This document shows positions 24,801 to 36,770 of a stretch of DNA of 64,000 nt, one piece after another (the first letter of the stretch is position 1; each line of letters begins with the position of its first letter). Source of the DNA: Pomacea canaliculata (Eukaryota; Mollusca; Gastropoda; Architaenioglossa; Ampullariidae); NCBI RefSeq assembly GCF_003073045.1, contig NC_037592.1, positions 2,949,371 to 3,013,370 on the forward strand, in the 5' to 3' direction. The notes under the pieces were generated by a model. The model saw nothing but the letters and a program-made list of their open reading frames with translations, searched no databases and was not told the origin of the DNA. The translations under genes were made by a program, and so were the position numbers.

Positions 24801-27800
24801 TACATGACTTTATTATAGTAAGTTTATCACCACATCTAATCCCAGCTTACATGACCTCTTTATAGTAAATTTATCACCACTCATCTGATACCAACCTACA
24901 TCAGTTCGTAAAAGTAACCTATCATCGCTTATCTGCTTAAATTAGAGGGTTTAATGCCGTTTTCTAACAACGTTTCAACGATTTATTTCGTAGTAAGCAC
25001 AGAAGTTGTTCAAATACATATTGCGATGAACCTACATCAAACCCGGAAGAGGTCACATGCATTCATAATTATTCCAAAACCTAAAGACTGCACCTGACTG
25101 CTTTGTTGTCCAGCAACACGGACAGGTACTGACGCTAGACGCTGACCAGGTGTTAGTGGAGGAAGGCTGTCCGCCAGGTGACATCTATGTCATTATTTCC
25201 GGTGTTGCTAAGGTACGTGTTGCTGAGTTTTTAATGTTCTTATGTGCATTTTGATAATGATATTAATAACAGAAGATAGCTGCGATGTGCAATGTTGGAG
25301 TTCATACGGATAGTCATGGAGACATAAAGACGGCTGTCTTTAGATAAATGTTCATGCCTTGAGCGAATGTCCACAGGTAGAAGTAGGAAGCAGACTTCAG
25401 CCGGAGGCGGGTGGAGAACAGGATGAGGCTGCAGACTACATGACCACCGGGAACGTGATTGGTGAATACAGTCTCGTGACCCGGAGCCCGATGGCTCACA
25501 GTGTGCGGGCGTTCACGCAGCTCAAGGTATACAACTCTAGGCGCTTGCTGAGTCTGTTGTTTTTCTTTACCTCCCTTTAACTGTGCGTTTCATAGAGAGC
25601 TGGGGCGGGGGATGAGGCTGGCAGCATCATTTTACGCTGTTGTTGGAGTTCATGTGCTCAAGAAGGGACTCTGTAAGTCCTGTTAAAGTCAAATGCTTAC
25701 AGATGAGGTTTAAAGTAGAATTTAGTAACAAGGCAGGAGATAGTTTCCCAGTATTTTTAGTAAACTGTTTGGTGGATATAACTTCAGGAACACGAGTCGC
25801 ATATCTTCAATGGTTTCTTCTTTCAATCTAACCTCAATTCTCTTTGACCACGAAATTTTTGTCAAATTGCAGTGGGTTTTTTTGTGTTTTTGTTGTTTGC
25901 GCTGTGTCCTTTATATAATGTTGCATTCTTTTATAATTTCTTTGGCAGGAAACTAATTTTCTTGAGCAATTACGATAATATGTTCAGTGATAATTAAAAA
26001 AGAAAAAAGACAACAAACAGGAGACAGCCCCGCTACAACAGTTTCTTTTTAACAGAAAAGCATTAGCAGTGCTACTTAGCATCTCGGTTAAAAACATCAT
26101 GGTGGTTCTTTGCTAAAAGGATTTCTATTCATCCTGCTTGTTATATCGTAAGGCGAAGAGCCAACCTATTATTTTCTGAAAATGTGCAAATCAAAGACTA
26201 AAACTGAAATGTGACAGGTGCTGTTCCTCAATGCCGACACCATGCGAACCGCCATGAGTCTGACGTCAGAAGTAGAAGACAACCGAAGAGAAAGAAACGA
26301 CGAGAACGAAGAGTTGCCGTCCTTGGAATACAGGCTGTGGCGCGCGGTCGCCACGCGCATTGCATATAAAGTCCTCCTGGATGAACCCGCCTTTATGGTG
26401 ATGTTCAGTAGAACCATTCATCATCATCATCATGAGCAGCAGCAGCAGCATTTCTTTCTGTTGTCTTATATCCAGCTGATAAAACTGGCTTATTAGAGAA
26501 CCGCCTGAAATTTCTGTCAAGTAAAGAAATCCGACTAAAGAAATCGAAGTGAAAGGAAGTAAAATTTTGTTCACAAGTGGTTTAATTCTAAAGTCACATG
26601 ATTATTTTGCTTTTTTCAAGATGCATTTTTAGTTGATATGGGAGGTTACATTATTTTATTGAGCTATAGAAGTAGTTGGAAGAAGGCTGGCATATTTACC
26701 CCATTTATCTAAAATTTTATATGTAAACTATAGTTAGTAAAAGTAGTTCATTTCGGATATCCTGTTGCAGAAAAGTTTACAGGCGGTCCTAAGGGGTAAA
26801 AGTGTGTGTGTGGGGGGGTGTACATACACCAGAGTAAGGATACTTAAAGGCGAGTATACGGGCAGGTGTACACAGAAGGGAGATGTTTAGAGGGTCTGTG
26901 TACTCGGCGCAGGATAGTTATGCCTCTTGTTGTCTGTTCTCGGGCAGAGAGTACACAAACACGGACTGCGCATGCGGCTGGCTGACGCATATCTTGTCGA
27001 TGGAGAGGAGAGAACGGAAGTGATTCGAGATTCAACGATGAGTGACCTCATACTTGTACATGGTAAATCATTTGTGTCACGAGATCTTTATCCATCTCTG
27101 TCAGACCTTCGCCGTCATACAACGACAGCAGTAACACCATAAGATATTGTCTCTCCCCGCTTGTCGTCTATTATGCTACTTTTTTCAGAGATAAACAATA
27201 CCAGTTCATTTATGGTGTAATTTTTTCAGATCTCTGATATAACTATCTGATATAACTAATACAACTAGCGACGAATTTTCATTTTTCATGTAGACATTAG
27301 AAGAATCTGAGGGGATGAAGAAGTGTTGATGTGGTATCAGATGCTTTTTTTTTCTCATCCCTTTCTTATTCTCTCTTTATCTTCACTATCATGTTTCTGT
27401 GACCTCGCTTGACCTCGAACCCTGTCCGGGGGTTTGTCATGTGCAGGGCGTGCGATGGACAACTTGACGCGGGAAGTGTACGACGGCCCCTGCTATCTTC
27501 CCTTCAATGTCATCTCTCTGTCTCTCGTGGTATGCTCGACATTCACTCTTTCCTTTCTCATCATCTGCTGACTCATCGGTGTCGTCGTCTTTAGGTCTTC
27601 GTGTCGTCTGCGTATCCTCAATATCGCTTTCTCGCTTGTTCTACTCCTTCCTTGTCTTAGTTCCTGCTGTCATTCGCTGCTTGTAATGTCGGCTCAAAAC
27701 TCTTGAATTTATCAACCATTGTTAATCCTTCTTTTATCGTCTTCTCTTATCCTTTACTTTTATTATCGGAGTTATCCAGGCTTTTATTCTTTGCTGTTAT

Positions 27801-30800
27801 CTATTGTTATCCATCGGGGGCCGGCCACTTCGACCGAGAACCACATCGCCCAAGCAATATCGACCTTCACCCTACAGTTAGATCGACCCCCTACCAAGAT
27901 CAAATCATCCCAACACCAAAAGTAGGATCGACCCATGTCAAAAAGACAGATCGATTATCGATGACACAAGTACCTATTAACTTGCTTTATATTAATCAAA
28001 GTTTGCAGACACATTTACCAAAATAAAGAATGGGTAAAGACAAAAGTTTTCTTTAAGAAAAGTGATTACGGAGAAAATCGCTTTATCGTGAAACTTGTTC
28101 TCTGGATGTATGCTTCCAAACGACATTTTTCTATAATAAAACAGCAATTGAGCTTGCATGGCTCTGTTGGTAATATTTGACAGTAATAATTCTTATGTTA
28201 TCGCGAATCGTTTCGTCTTTTTGGTTTGGGTATTTCAGCGTTAGGATGATTTGCGTTGGTCATGGCAGAGATCGATTCGACTCTGGGACGATTTGGTTTT
28301 GGGTCGAAGTGACCGGTGATCCTGGCATCTACCATTTTTTTATTCCTTGATGATGATGATGATGATGATGATTGCAACAATAGCATCCAGCCTGGGAATA
28401 ATAATAACAATTTACAATGTCACAGTAGACAGAGAAAGCAGAATAAATGGATCAATTGACAAATTAACAGTTACTTTATCCCTCGGGTAATTACTAATTA
28501 TCATGTAATTATACTGACGAAGGTATCGATTGCTTTCAAATTAATTTTGGTGTTTTCAGTGTGACGTTCCCTAGCAACTCACAGCCCTACCCACACCCCA
28601 CTCTTTCATCAATTGCTGGAACTGAAACTGTATGTACTCCGTTTGATCTGGGGCTTCACTTATTTTCTTTCTAGAAGAACATGACTTGCAGGTATCGCTC
28701 CCAGACTAGCTTGCACTCACCCCAGACTGATCTTCGGACTGTTCCCACAGCGGGCAGAGCTTCTTGCCCCTCCTGCCATCTGCTCTCTCAGGATGACGCA
28801 CGGGCTTGTGACATGTCCGGTGTTGTCATTGTCTCACGACACTAGTGTCAACAAAGCCTCTCAGCTGACTCACATACGCCCGACTCACACGGTCATGTGC
28901 ATGAAAACTTCCGGAACATTGACCCCCTCCTTACCCTTATCATGGAATTTTCCTGGTGAAGCTCTGTGCACCGGAGGAGGGAGAGGAAGGGAAGAGAGAC
29001 TTTTCCCACAACAACCGCTCCCCAACTTCTGTGAGAGCCTGCGTCCATTCATTCAGTTGGCTCGGAATTACTTCTTTCATTCACAACTGAATTTCACCAT
29101 TCGCAACTGAAACACAACATTTAAACGGCTGTCCGGTTGTAGACAATAAACATCCTGTTGCTGGTGGGGGTAACACGTCATAAAGGCAGCGGGATCCCCG
29201 TGTTGTCTCAAGAGTTTCACCAAACATTCTCCTCTCTTTTACTCACTTTACTTGTGAGGTCGCACACCCTGCTTAGATAGCGACCGTTTCATTCATTCGG
29301 AGTTTGTGAGTCAGTCAGTGATGTCAGATCCGCCAGGTTGGTCGCAAAGTCCGGTCAGTCATTTGTAGTGGCACTTCCGCTCAGCTGGTTAGGCACACAC
29401 ACACACAAACAATAATAAACAGGAGCTGTTAAAAAACAAAAAAAACCTAACATCAATGAGTTGCTGTTAGCACAAACTTTAAATGCACGTTACCCAACAT
29501 ATGCTTGTTTGGTGAATAATGGCTGTAGTCATCATCATCATCGTCGTCGTCATCGTCATCATCATCATGTTGATAAACAATGCTGTCATTCACTCGCTGA
29601 ATCGTCACACAGAGCGACAGCAACGCTCGTGCCATTCTGTTCATCGTACCTGCTGGCGGGGATTCCCCAGCTCCCCGCCACGTCTTGCGATCTCCCGCTT
29701 CCGCATCGGGATCCCTGGCTTTCAACAACACTCACAAGAAAAAGATGCACGAAGAACCGGTAAGTTAGCAACCAAAGCTCCCATCCGCTTCCTCCACGTC
29801 CTTTTAGAACAGCTGTTTGAAAAACACAGCAACATTCCCATAAAAAGTGCTTCCTACCTCTCTCTATGGAGTCGGCTGGAATCGTCTTGCATTCTCTTAT
29901 GCAAAGCTGGAAAAGCTGAGTACACTCGGCTTGACAATGTCACATGATCAAAAACTGAAATATGCTACCACACACACACAAAACAAAGCCATTCTCCCAC
30001 ATACATTACAGCAGACAAGCAAAATGTTACAAATGATATCCAGTTTCGTCGCAAGTTCGTGCAACCACGTGCTGATAGATGGTTTATCAACCATTTAAAA
30101 GATTTTGTTTCTGCTGATAGGCTCCGCCCTTAGACCGACGTCACAGCGTGTGTGCACCCTCGGGGCCAGCCAGAGGAACTTCATCGTCTAACGTCCTTCT
30201 TCCGCGCCGGACACGTCGCAGGTACGTAGCGCCGCCCTGACCTCGTGACACCGCTGTGTAGCCTGTAAAACCGTTGTACAGCCTCTGTGTTCATGAAAGT
30301 AGAAACATATTATTGCACTAATGCTCGGTTCTTTGATCATGGCGGCAAACATGTCCGCCGCCTCGGAGAGCGTTGTTCTTTGCCTAACTGACTAGATGGC
30401 GACTTCTCACAGTCACGTTTTGCCTTGTCCATTGACCTGCGTCAAGGTTTGTGTCTAATATTCATCTGTGCATCTGTCACTTCATTTGATATGTTCATGG
30501 ATTGATTTCTGTGTCTGGTACCACTCTTCTTCTTTTTCTGGACCATTTATATCTCTACTGCCACAGCTGCACCATCTTGCAGATTTTTACATGTCCGCAT
30601 CAGTAGTACCGATTTCAGCCTCCGACTCATTTTTTTTTTTCAAATTTCTTCATAAATGTTTGATGCATTGTGTATCTCCAGAAATTTCAGCTTACAATTA
30701 CCCTTAGCATGATGCTTTAAGGAGATTAGTGTTGATGGAACGATATTTTTGTGCACGTCCTTCATCCTCGATCTCGATCGAGAGAGAAAAATCCCAGGGA

Positions 30801-33800
30801 ATGGAAACACGAGTTCGATGAAAGTGATCGAGTCACAGAGTTTAATGCCACTCTCCTATCATGCTGGGTGGCGGTTCGCATCTAGGTCAGCTCCACCATG
30901 ATTGTCTGGTAATTGGTGCCCTGACCCCTCTCACGTCTCCACCGGGAATGCATTTAAATGGTATTTTGCGAGGTTGAATTTCTGTGCGCCTGTAACGACA
31001 GGGCTGGTGCTGATTATGGTCCCACACGCCACAAAAGGTCACGTGATTTGCATGATTTCCCTCTGGCGGGATCTTTTTACTTGTGTACATTACAACGAAT
31101 AAACTGTGGCTACATCAACTCAATCCTGCAGCACTGAAATGCACAGCAGGGTCTGACTGTTTGCCATTAACAGTGGACTTGCAGTTAATGTGAAAAGTTT
31201 CTAATCAAGAAATCCATGGCAAGAACTGTGAACTAAAAAAGAAACCGGAATTTTTGCGTTTTAACATTTTTTGCAACTCACCGAAACTGCACGTTACTTA
31301 ACTCTGAATATTGGACGACAAAAATAAATAAGTGCTCAAGCAAGGTTTTTTTCTTTCTTATCTTTTTCGGTCTCAGTCAATATTTCACGGTATCATAACT
31401 ATAATCCACTTGTCCATATATACAGTATAATCCATACAAGTATGTCCCACAAAAATTAAGGTCTCCTCACGACGGACCTCCACTCGCCAGCAACCAGATT
31501 CAGAAAAGGGTAAATTTCTCTTACTCCGAGGCCAAGTTGGCTCTTTGTGGGGTGTCACTCGTCACCCTTTGATGTTGGATTTATTCCTCGGAAAGTGATT
31601 AAACTTAAAAATAGAATTCCTGAACACTCTCCCTCGGTCTCTGTCCATAAACAACTCAACTATTCCTTTCTCCACCTCTGTCAGCAGTTTGGGTGTCCTT
31701 CTCGATCAGAGTTTGACTTTTCATCAGCATATTTCGTATGTCTGCAGAAATGTTTACCTGGTAGTATGAGTACCATTAATTATCTCACAACAGATACAAA
31801 TAAAACTCTAATCTGTGCCTTTGTATTCTCGAGTATTGACTATTGTATGTTTCTGGCACCGGTCCTCAGTACCTCACCGAACTCACTCCCAGCTACACGC
31901 CCGCACGACCTCTTCGCTCATCTCACACCAGGCTTCTTAGAGTCCCACTAAGACAAAGACTATGGACAGAGGTCTTTCTCCTACCCCCCCATCAACTTGG
32001 AACGGATTACCCATCAGCCTTCGTCACTCTCATTCTCTTGCCTCCTTTTAAGTGTAAACTTAGACACATCTTTTCAGAACAGGAACTTCGCTGCGACCCT
32101 GTCCTGACCCTGATCCTGTATAACGCGTGTCTGTATTTTACTCTGTGTATGAATGAGTGTGTGTTGTAGAAGTGAGTGTGTATGTTACATGGGTGCATGG
32201 CTGTTGGTGATTCACTCTGTATATCATTTCTGTAAAGCGTTCTGAGCAAATCATTGGAAAAGCGCTACATGAATCCTCATTATTATTCTTGCTACTATGT
32301 CGTTGCATCTGGAACAGAAAGCGAGGCTTTGTTCACTAGAAGAGTTTTGGTAGCAGAGAATACTGGCAACTACAGGAGGAGCAACACGACAAAAGGTCGT
32401 CCCGAGAAAGGGATTACAAATTGCGGCATTGACCTTTTCGCAGTGCATACGCATTATGTTTACCCAGAGATTGTTATATAGACTGAAGTCGGATTCTCAT
32501 TCAACACTTCTACATCGTGTGGTTACATTGACACACGGAGGGCACTGTACTACAACTTACACGAGTTTCACGATTTCAGATGGAGCGTTTTGAGAAAATA
32601 AAGTCACTTTCACTCATTTCAACCAAAGATGCACATTAACTTACTCATGAACAAGATATTAATTGATCAGCACAACTAGAAGCCTAATTGAATAATTATA
32701 TGGGCATTAAAATATAAATTAATTCTGTGTGTTTTGCACAACAGATTTTATGTACTTAAACTATATAAGCTCCTCTTAATTCTAAGAAAATTTTGTTTTC
32801 CCTCTTTCTTTTGTGTGTGTGTGTGTTGGGGGTAGGGTGGGGAGCTGTTTGTAAAACTTTAACGATAGTATTATTTCTTATCTATTGCTCTCTCTCTCGA
32901 AAATAGTCGACAGCGAGTGTCCACATTATCATTACCTGTCGCGATCTGTTGCAGTTTACACTCCAAGCGGAACTCCTCGCCGGCCGTGCTTGACGAGCAC
33001 TTTGTGGGAGGCTGGGATTCGCTGGGCGCTGCAGCACTGGCCTCGTCACCAGCATCCCCCCTGAGCCATCGCGCCAACCACGAGCCGCATGCCACACACG
33101 TGTCGGAGTACTCCTCTTTCGCCCTCAGATTCCCCCGGACCTTGTGGGGCAGCATCGGGGAGGAACATTCCAGACATAGGTGAGACGTCAGGTGCCTGCA
33201 ACGTGCTCCCTGAAAATATCCTTAAACGAAGAACAGAAATAAAAAAAAACCTTTTATCAGAAACAAAAACAATATGCTCAGAGTGTGCGGGGTAACAACC
33301 ATGTTTATGTGGGTTTCAGGTTATACCTGCCTCGGCCTTCTCTCACTTCTCTTTCCATTGACTCTGTGGAAGAAGAAGATGGGGACTCCTCCAGTCGCCA
33401 AGGAGACGCAAGTAGTGCGTACTACTCCCCAGCACTGAGTCCTGCCTCCTTAAGTCCTGTCCTCGGATCGGGCACCTGGAACTTTTTCGCAGACAATAAG
33501 GGTAGGGTTATTTCCGGCAAAGGGAAAAAGACGACGACGACGACGAGGAGGACGACCATGATGATAATGATGATGATGATAGCGATGCGAGAGATAGCGA
33601 CGACAACAAAGTGTTGGCATGGAAACTAGCCTCCGGCGGTTTTATCAACCGTCAGTCACCTAAAGAAGCTCAGACGACAGGGAAAATAATTTTGAATTCT
33701 CCCTCGGGTGTTCCTTTACAAGGTAGCGCTTCGATCGCTTCTTCTTCACTTTCGCATTTAGATGACAGCTCGCCTCAGACGGCCCCAAGATCTCAAAAAA

Positions 33801-34211
33801 GAGGAATCTTTCACCGTCTGTTCAAAAGTAGGGGACGTCACACGGATCCACCGTCTGCCTCAAAAAGTTCACCTAATCAAGTAGCAGAGTTCTCACTTGC
33901 TGTTCTGAACGAGAAGGTAAAAAAAACCTCGATCTCTCAACAAATCACGTGACCTCAACCTCTGTGAAAGCGCCCACAGCAGCTCGCCAGATTCAAGACC
34001 AAAGACCTACCATCCTCAGGACACAGAGGCTAAGACTCATCTACATCCCAAACAGGACGAATGTGAGGTGACCTATTTGAACCCCTGCTATCTTCCCAGC
34101 TATGGCGAGCTGACCCTGTCAGTAGTGGAGCAGAATAGTACAGGTCTGGATAACCCTGCATTTCGAGAAACCGAACTTACAGCTGAAGGACCAGAGAAAG
34201 AAAATGAGTAG
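14231..34211 (+). CDS. SLC9C-class sperm-type Na+/H+ exchanger (NHE + voltage sensor + CNBD), about 30 exons
   Basis: Exons: 14231-14237, 14575-14730, 15096-15356, 15464-15601, 16559-16672, 17160-17318, 17985-18089, 18512-18658, 18881-19058, 19651-19732, 19887-19989, 20261-20336, 20505-20672, 20802-20899, 21050-21109, 21395-21646, 22183-22413, 23471-23675, 24191-24339, 24692-24817, 25114-25212, 25377-25526, 26218-26397, 26948-27062, 27447-27529, 29613-29759, 30121-30221, 32955-33179, 33320-33916 (reading frame broken near 33500), 34020-34211. Phases agree everywhere except inside 17985-18089, between 21109 and 21395, and inside 33320-33916. The start ATG-ACT-G joins in phase 1 to a Thr/Ser-rich, sequon-bearing N-terminus. 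The order of an exchanger domain, an S1-S4 sensor and a cyclic-nucleotide fold is diagnostic for SLC9C, the sperm flagellar pH regulators. Length is about 1,560 codons, longer than the roughly 1,150-1,330 aa expected. Key transport and cAMP-binding residues are changed. Confidence 0.88.
15096..15601 (+). CDS. SLC9C exons 3-4: first exchanger helices
   Basis: Two phase-1-linked exons encode helices typical of the NHE core (LGALVHLFLPLLLFQPAFN, then ITAGVTLVLVLWVL and AITDPSVQDFV). The TDP tripeptide of TM4 is kept. The exon 4 acceptor must be the AG at 15462-15463, because the upstream AG at 15448-15449 would put a stop in frame. Confidence 0.88.
16559..16672 (+). CDS. SLC9C exon 5: TM5 with the ion-binding pair replaced
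   Basis: It encodes TSDETSGMLLGESLVTPIAA and the rest of TM5. The GESL motif aligns with GESLLND of NHE/NhaP exchangers, so the Asn-Asp pair (NHE1 N266/D267) is Thr-Pro at 16606-16611. Exon phase is 1 on both sides and matches its neighbours, so the reading frame is secure. Confidence 0.87.
17985..18089 (+). CDS. SLC9C exon 7 with an apparent 1-base deletion
   Basis: It enters in phase 1 and reads NLFGVPG. The frame must then move by one base to read FLVNIALGLLLNANKTSVS and on to the phase-2 donor at 18089/18090. The exon is 105 bases where 106 would satisfy both flanking phases. The break falls in the T run at 18007-18009. No AG exists inside that would allow another acceptor. Confidence 0.75.
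18512..19732 (+). CDS. SLC9C exons 8-10: later exchanger helices
   Basis: Exons 18512-18658, 18881-19058 and 19651-19732 are phase-consistent. They include VSFTFLSVGILTFF, ALFVTICVGR, and MCGGGRGALILTMGLD. This last one carries the TM11 Gly-Arg-Gly motif common to NHE exchangers, so that Arg is conserved although the TM5 Asp is not. The final helix is IHVSVIVLLSQVIGFAALGS. Confidence 0.88.
19887..21109 (+). CDS. SLC9C exons 11-15: cytosolic helical linker
   Basis: Exons 19887-19989, 20261-20336, 20505-20672, 20802-20899 and 21050-21109. They are charged and helical: RRKLEKRNILRILEKLRL, DADWEVVEKST, MAYWQMFTQGLLSKSAVQRL, YIDEKVEKSLPKLQTILES. This is the segment between exchanger and voltage sensor, where SLC9C proteins have a similar YW...G.LS.....L pattern. 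Exon 15 leaves in phase 2 but the next clear exon needs phase 0, so one small exon is probably missing in 21110-21394. Confidence 0.8.
21395..23675 (+). CDS. SLC9C exons 16-18: S1-S4 voltage sensor and start of the C-linker
   Basis: Exon 21395-21646 carries a basic lead-in and S1 to S2 (AYIFHACDAVLTTTALVVEF, then FIYNACYVGIFCMVVMGE). Exon 22183-22413 carries FRRKFFSDLWHVSGLVCMCL (S2-S3) and S4 (FLRVFVIITRYFRLYKVLEI). S4 charges are Arg, Arg, Arg, Lys, with the last three in steps of three and a hydrophobic gap before them. This is a modest S4 compared with K+ channels. Exon 23471-23675 continues with LLLRLLDYRMGRRVIWGYDL. Phases are 0, 0, 0, 1. Confidence 0.85.
21785..21857 (+). repeat. (CAG)n-(CAA)n microsatellite in an SLC9C intron
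   Basis: About 17 perfect CAG units are followed by about 6 CAA units, in the intron after exon 16. It is not in coding sequence. Confidence 0.95.
23188..23234 (+). repeat. Dispersed repeat, copy 2 (partner at 4778)
   Basis: It reads GTAACTCTAGGAGTAG, TATCCCCTAATTCGGCCTG, in the same order and orientation as the copy at 4778-4836. It lies in an AT-rich intron of the SLC9C gene. Confidence 0.6.
24191..26397 (+). CDS. SLC9C exons 19-23: C-linker and cyclic-nucleotide-binding fold
   Basis: Exons 24191-24339, 24692-24817, 25114-25212, 25377-25526 and 26218-26397. They read VLNSKRDVIKEMGEEGLL, VSNLPWVCGDSSLHDFII, LTLDADQVLVEEGCPPGDIY, VIISGVAK and NVIGEYSLVTRSPMAHSVRA, the standard order of a CRP/CNBD beta-roll. 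In the phosphate-binding cassette the GE pair is present, but the Arg-Thr/Ser-Ala expected after it reads Met-Ala-His. Nucleotide binding is therefore doubtful. Confidence 0.85.
26948..34211 (+). CDS. SLC9C exons 24-30: extended C-terminal tail
   Basis: Exons 26948-27062, 27447-27529, 29613-29759, 30121-30221, 32955-33179, 33320-33916 and 34020-34211. The first three match the expected family end (MSDLILVHG, then AILFIVPAGG). The following ~350 codons are low-complexity, Ser/Pro-rich and probably disordered. They include an Asp/Glu-rich run (33527-33600) and a basic patch (KRGIFHRLFKSRGRH). The acidic part reads only if one base is added in the A run at about 33526-33530, or if a short intron from about 33498 is removed. 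The stop TAG is at 34209-34211. Confidence 0.7.
27530..29612 (+). other. Large SLC9C intron with simple repeats
   Basis: About 2.1 kb. It contains a (GAT)n run near 28350-28371 and a (TCATCA/TCGTCG)n stretch at 29527-29570. No ORF has recognisable similarity. Confidence 0.6.
31590..32290 (+). mobile_element. 3' end of a decayed CR1/Jockey-like LINE
   Basis: It lies in the SLC9C intron 30222-32954. In shifting frames the DNA reads typical reverse-transcriptase C-terminal peptides: LGVLLDQSLTFHQHISYVCR, YLTTDTNKTLICAFVFSSID, then GPQYLTELTPSYTPARPLRS and FKCKLRHIFSEQ. At least two frameshifts and an internal deletion after SIDYC make it dead. It ends in the TGTAAAGCG...GAAAAGCGCTACATGAA motif followed by (ATT)n, a common LINE 3' terminus. 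Confidence 0.8.
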
Positions 34212-36514
34212 CCAACTGACCAACGAACTTCAGTAAAGACAGACTTGTAACTGGTCATCTGTTTTTATGATGCTGGCAATGAAGCTCATTCTCCTGACTC
34301 CTGTTACATCCTTCTAATTCAAAGAAAGTATTTGTTCACAAAACGCGGTCTGCGTTGCAGGGACGCGCACATGTAATCTAAAGAGAGTTTAAAAATATTG
34401 GCCAATTAAAAAAAGGACATTAAGAACACTCAGGGTACACAATAATGGTGACATGTCTGTGATTAAACTACACCTACATCCTTATCCTGTTCAAGTTGAA
34501 GTTTCTCAGCAACTCACAGGGAAGTACAAACAACAGACTTTCTATGAGGACTATTTTGAGAAAAGTAACCGCCACTGATGTCCATACGATTATTTTGACA
34601 TGTCCATTGAATCAAAGTCTGTCATGCCGCATCAAACAGGAAACCACAAAAATGAATCATCGTCAATGAAGACACACACACAATGTCCTTGCCCAGTTAT
34701 AAGCAAGCTTGATTCACTTGTCATCCTGCTGTAAGCAACTGTTGCTGCATTGTAAAAATATCACAGTGTGATTAACTAAATTCAAAGCTGCTACCGTCGG
34801 GAAATACAAAGCAGGAGGCAGATCTGAATGTTGCACATGAAAATTCCCCAAGACAACAGAAAAATAAGTGTGTGTGTGCGCGCGTCCAGTGAGTCAGATT
34901 TGTCTGAGAGTTGGGGTAGACCACTTCCGGTTTTATGTTGGCTGTTGATACGCGTCGGCTTATACAATAAACAAATGATCGTCAACATTGCTGTGCACCT
35001 TAGTGTACTTCAGGCCTACAAGTGTCCAACATTATCATTTCATACATGTCCAATGGATGAGCAAGTGAAAAAGCTTTGTCTGGTCAAAATTAGTTTGAGT
35101 CAATAAGTTTATTTGTGCTTGTGCAAGCATGTCTGTGTTAATATGTGTAGAAACTTTGTAAATGCCATGAACTCCTCCTCATAATCACAAACAGAAAGGT
35201 TCTATATACCTTGTCTCCTCTGGGAACTTTCTAATTATACAAATATTTTACAGACTTCAAACAGCTGTTCTGCTATACTTCCCATAGGAGCAGAGCATAT
35301 TTTTCGCACACCTAATTACGAATAGGCGTATTCAAGAGGACTCCAGTACAAGGCAGGCTGGGACTGTACACTTTGCAAAATACACAATGTGGAGAAACTA
35401 CAGCTCAGCCAAATATAAAAGGCTAATTTTAAGTAGATAATTTTGTATCTCCCGCGAATGCTGCTATAAGTATAGAAAAATAACAGTCATAGGAAAAATG
35501 ATTCCTCACCTCTGCCTTACAATAAAAATGATGTGTTTAGGAAAGAATGCAGTACAGGCTATTACTCATGAGCTCTTGAAAGCTTACTCAAGAGGATGAG
35601 CCTTTCTCTTCACTATTCCTTCTTTGACAACGGAAATGTTGTCTCGAGGTCTGTATGAAAGTGAAAGTGGTCACACCCATGAGACTTACTAATCATGCCT
35701 GCTCATACACACCGTGCTTTTCATCCGTCGAGTCACTTACCCGACATGTCACGTGATCCACCAACAGATATGTCCATCCCTTTTCCCATCCACATCTCTC
35801 CAAAACAATATATATCTAACAATATATTTAAAGAAACTAGGATGCCCATCTAGCATCATTACTCAGAAATGCTAGGCCAGATAATAACGGTACTCTCGGC
35901 GAAAATACCAGCTTGAATCACGCTAATAAGGCGCGTGGTACCAAAGAACAATTTGTGGTGATGAGAACAATGCGCGGTTTGCAAGACCCCTGACCTCTTT
36001 ATTCACTGTACTGGCTGAGTGGTTGGCCTCAACGAGACCCAGGGTCAAGGTTACAACACAGGGTCCTGATGTGACATCCATAATGTTTCGGGTTGTTGTC
36101 GGTCACAATTGGGCGGAACCACCTAGACTGCTATACCCTTCAGAACGATGGAGTTGTTGACACCGCAGGCGACACGAGGAAGATAATTCACGAAACTGCG
36201 TCCGGCGGAAGTTGCCTCTCGGAGATCGACGTAAAGTAAATTTTCCCTGGCCAACATCAAAGAACGGAAGTTGAAAGCAACTATCCTAATGTTATGGATG
36301 ATGTAATGTCGAATGTTCCCAGTCTACCATAATGATAATAAATGCAAAATTTGTACTCCCAAGGAGCATGCTTTTAGCGCCTAAGAACATAAACAAAACA
36401 TGGACAGCATGCGAGGGACAGGAAAACAAACGAATAACATATAAACTATGAAAGAATAAACAACGACTAATGATCAGTAAAACCAAGTATGGAAAACGCA
36501 GAGGAACCAAATAT

Positions 36515-36770
36515 AATAATAGTACGTTGATTTGTATAGCACTTGTCCCTACTGTTAGAGTTGGGTTAAAAGGACTAGGCATGACTGTCCACAGTTCACG
36601 GTGATGAACAAAGCTACAGTAATGTGGGAGAACAGTCTTATGCTGCAACTGCCTGGTTAACACAACTTCTTTCTGCACATACGAGAACTCGTGATATAAT
36701 TTTTCTAGACCAACCCGTTTAAGCGCCTAGAGCAAGTTCCTTAGGAGTGTGAGTGTGCGCTTTACAAATG
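36515..36770 (+). repeat. Dispersed repeat with TATAGCAC / GCGCTTTACA termini
   Basis: It starts ATAATAATAGTACGTTGATT then TGTATAGCAC, and ends GCGCCTAGAGCAAGTTCC...GTGCGCTTTACAAATG. These are the same kind of ends as the segments at 55530-55690 and 32225-32290. Confidence 0.5.

Noticed and set aside
29519..29947. 142-codon plus-strand ORF as a separate gene
   Set aside because: It starts in a simple repeat; another frame of the same DNA (29613-29759) gives a phase-0 SLC9C exon with clean borders.
33917..34019. Frameshift in the A8 run at 33918-33925
   Set aside because: GAGAAG|GTAAAA is a usable donor and CCATCCTCAG|GAC a phase-0 acceptor, so a ~100-base intron explains the frame change without any mutation.
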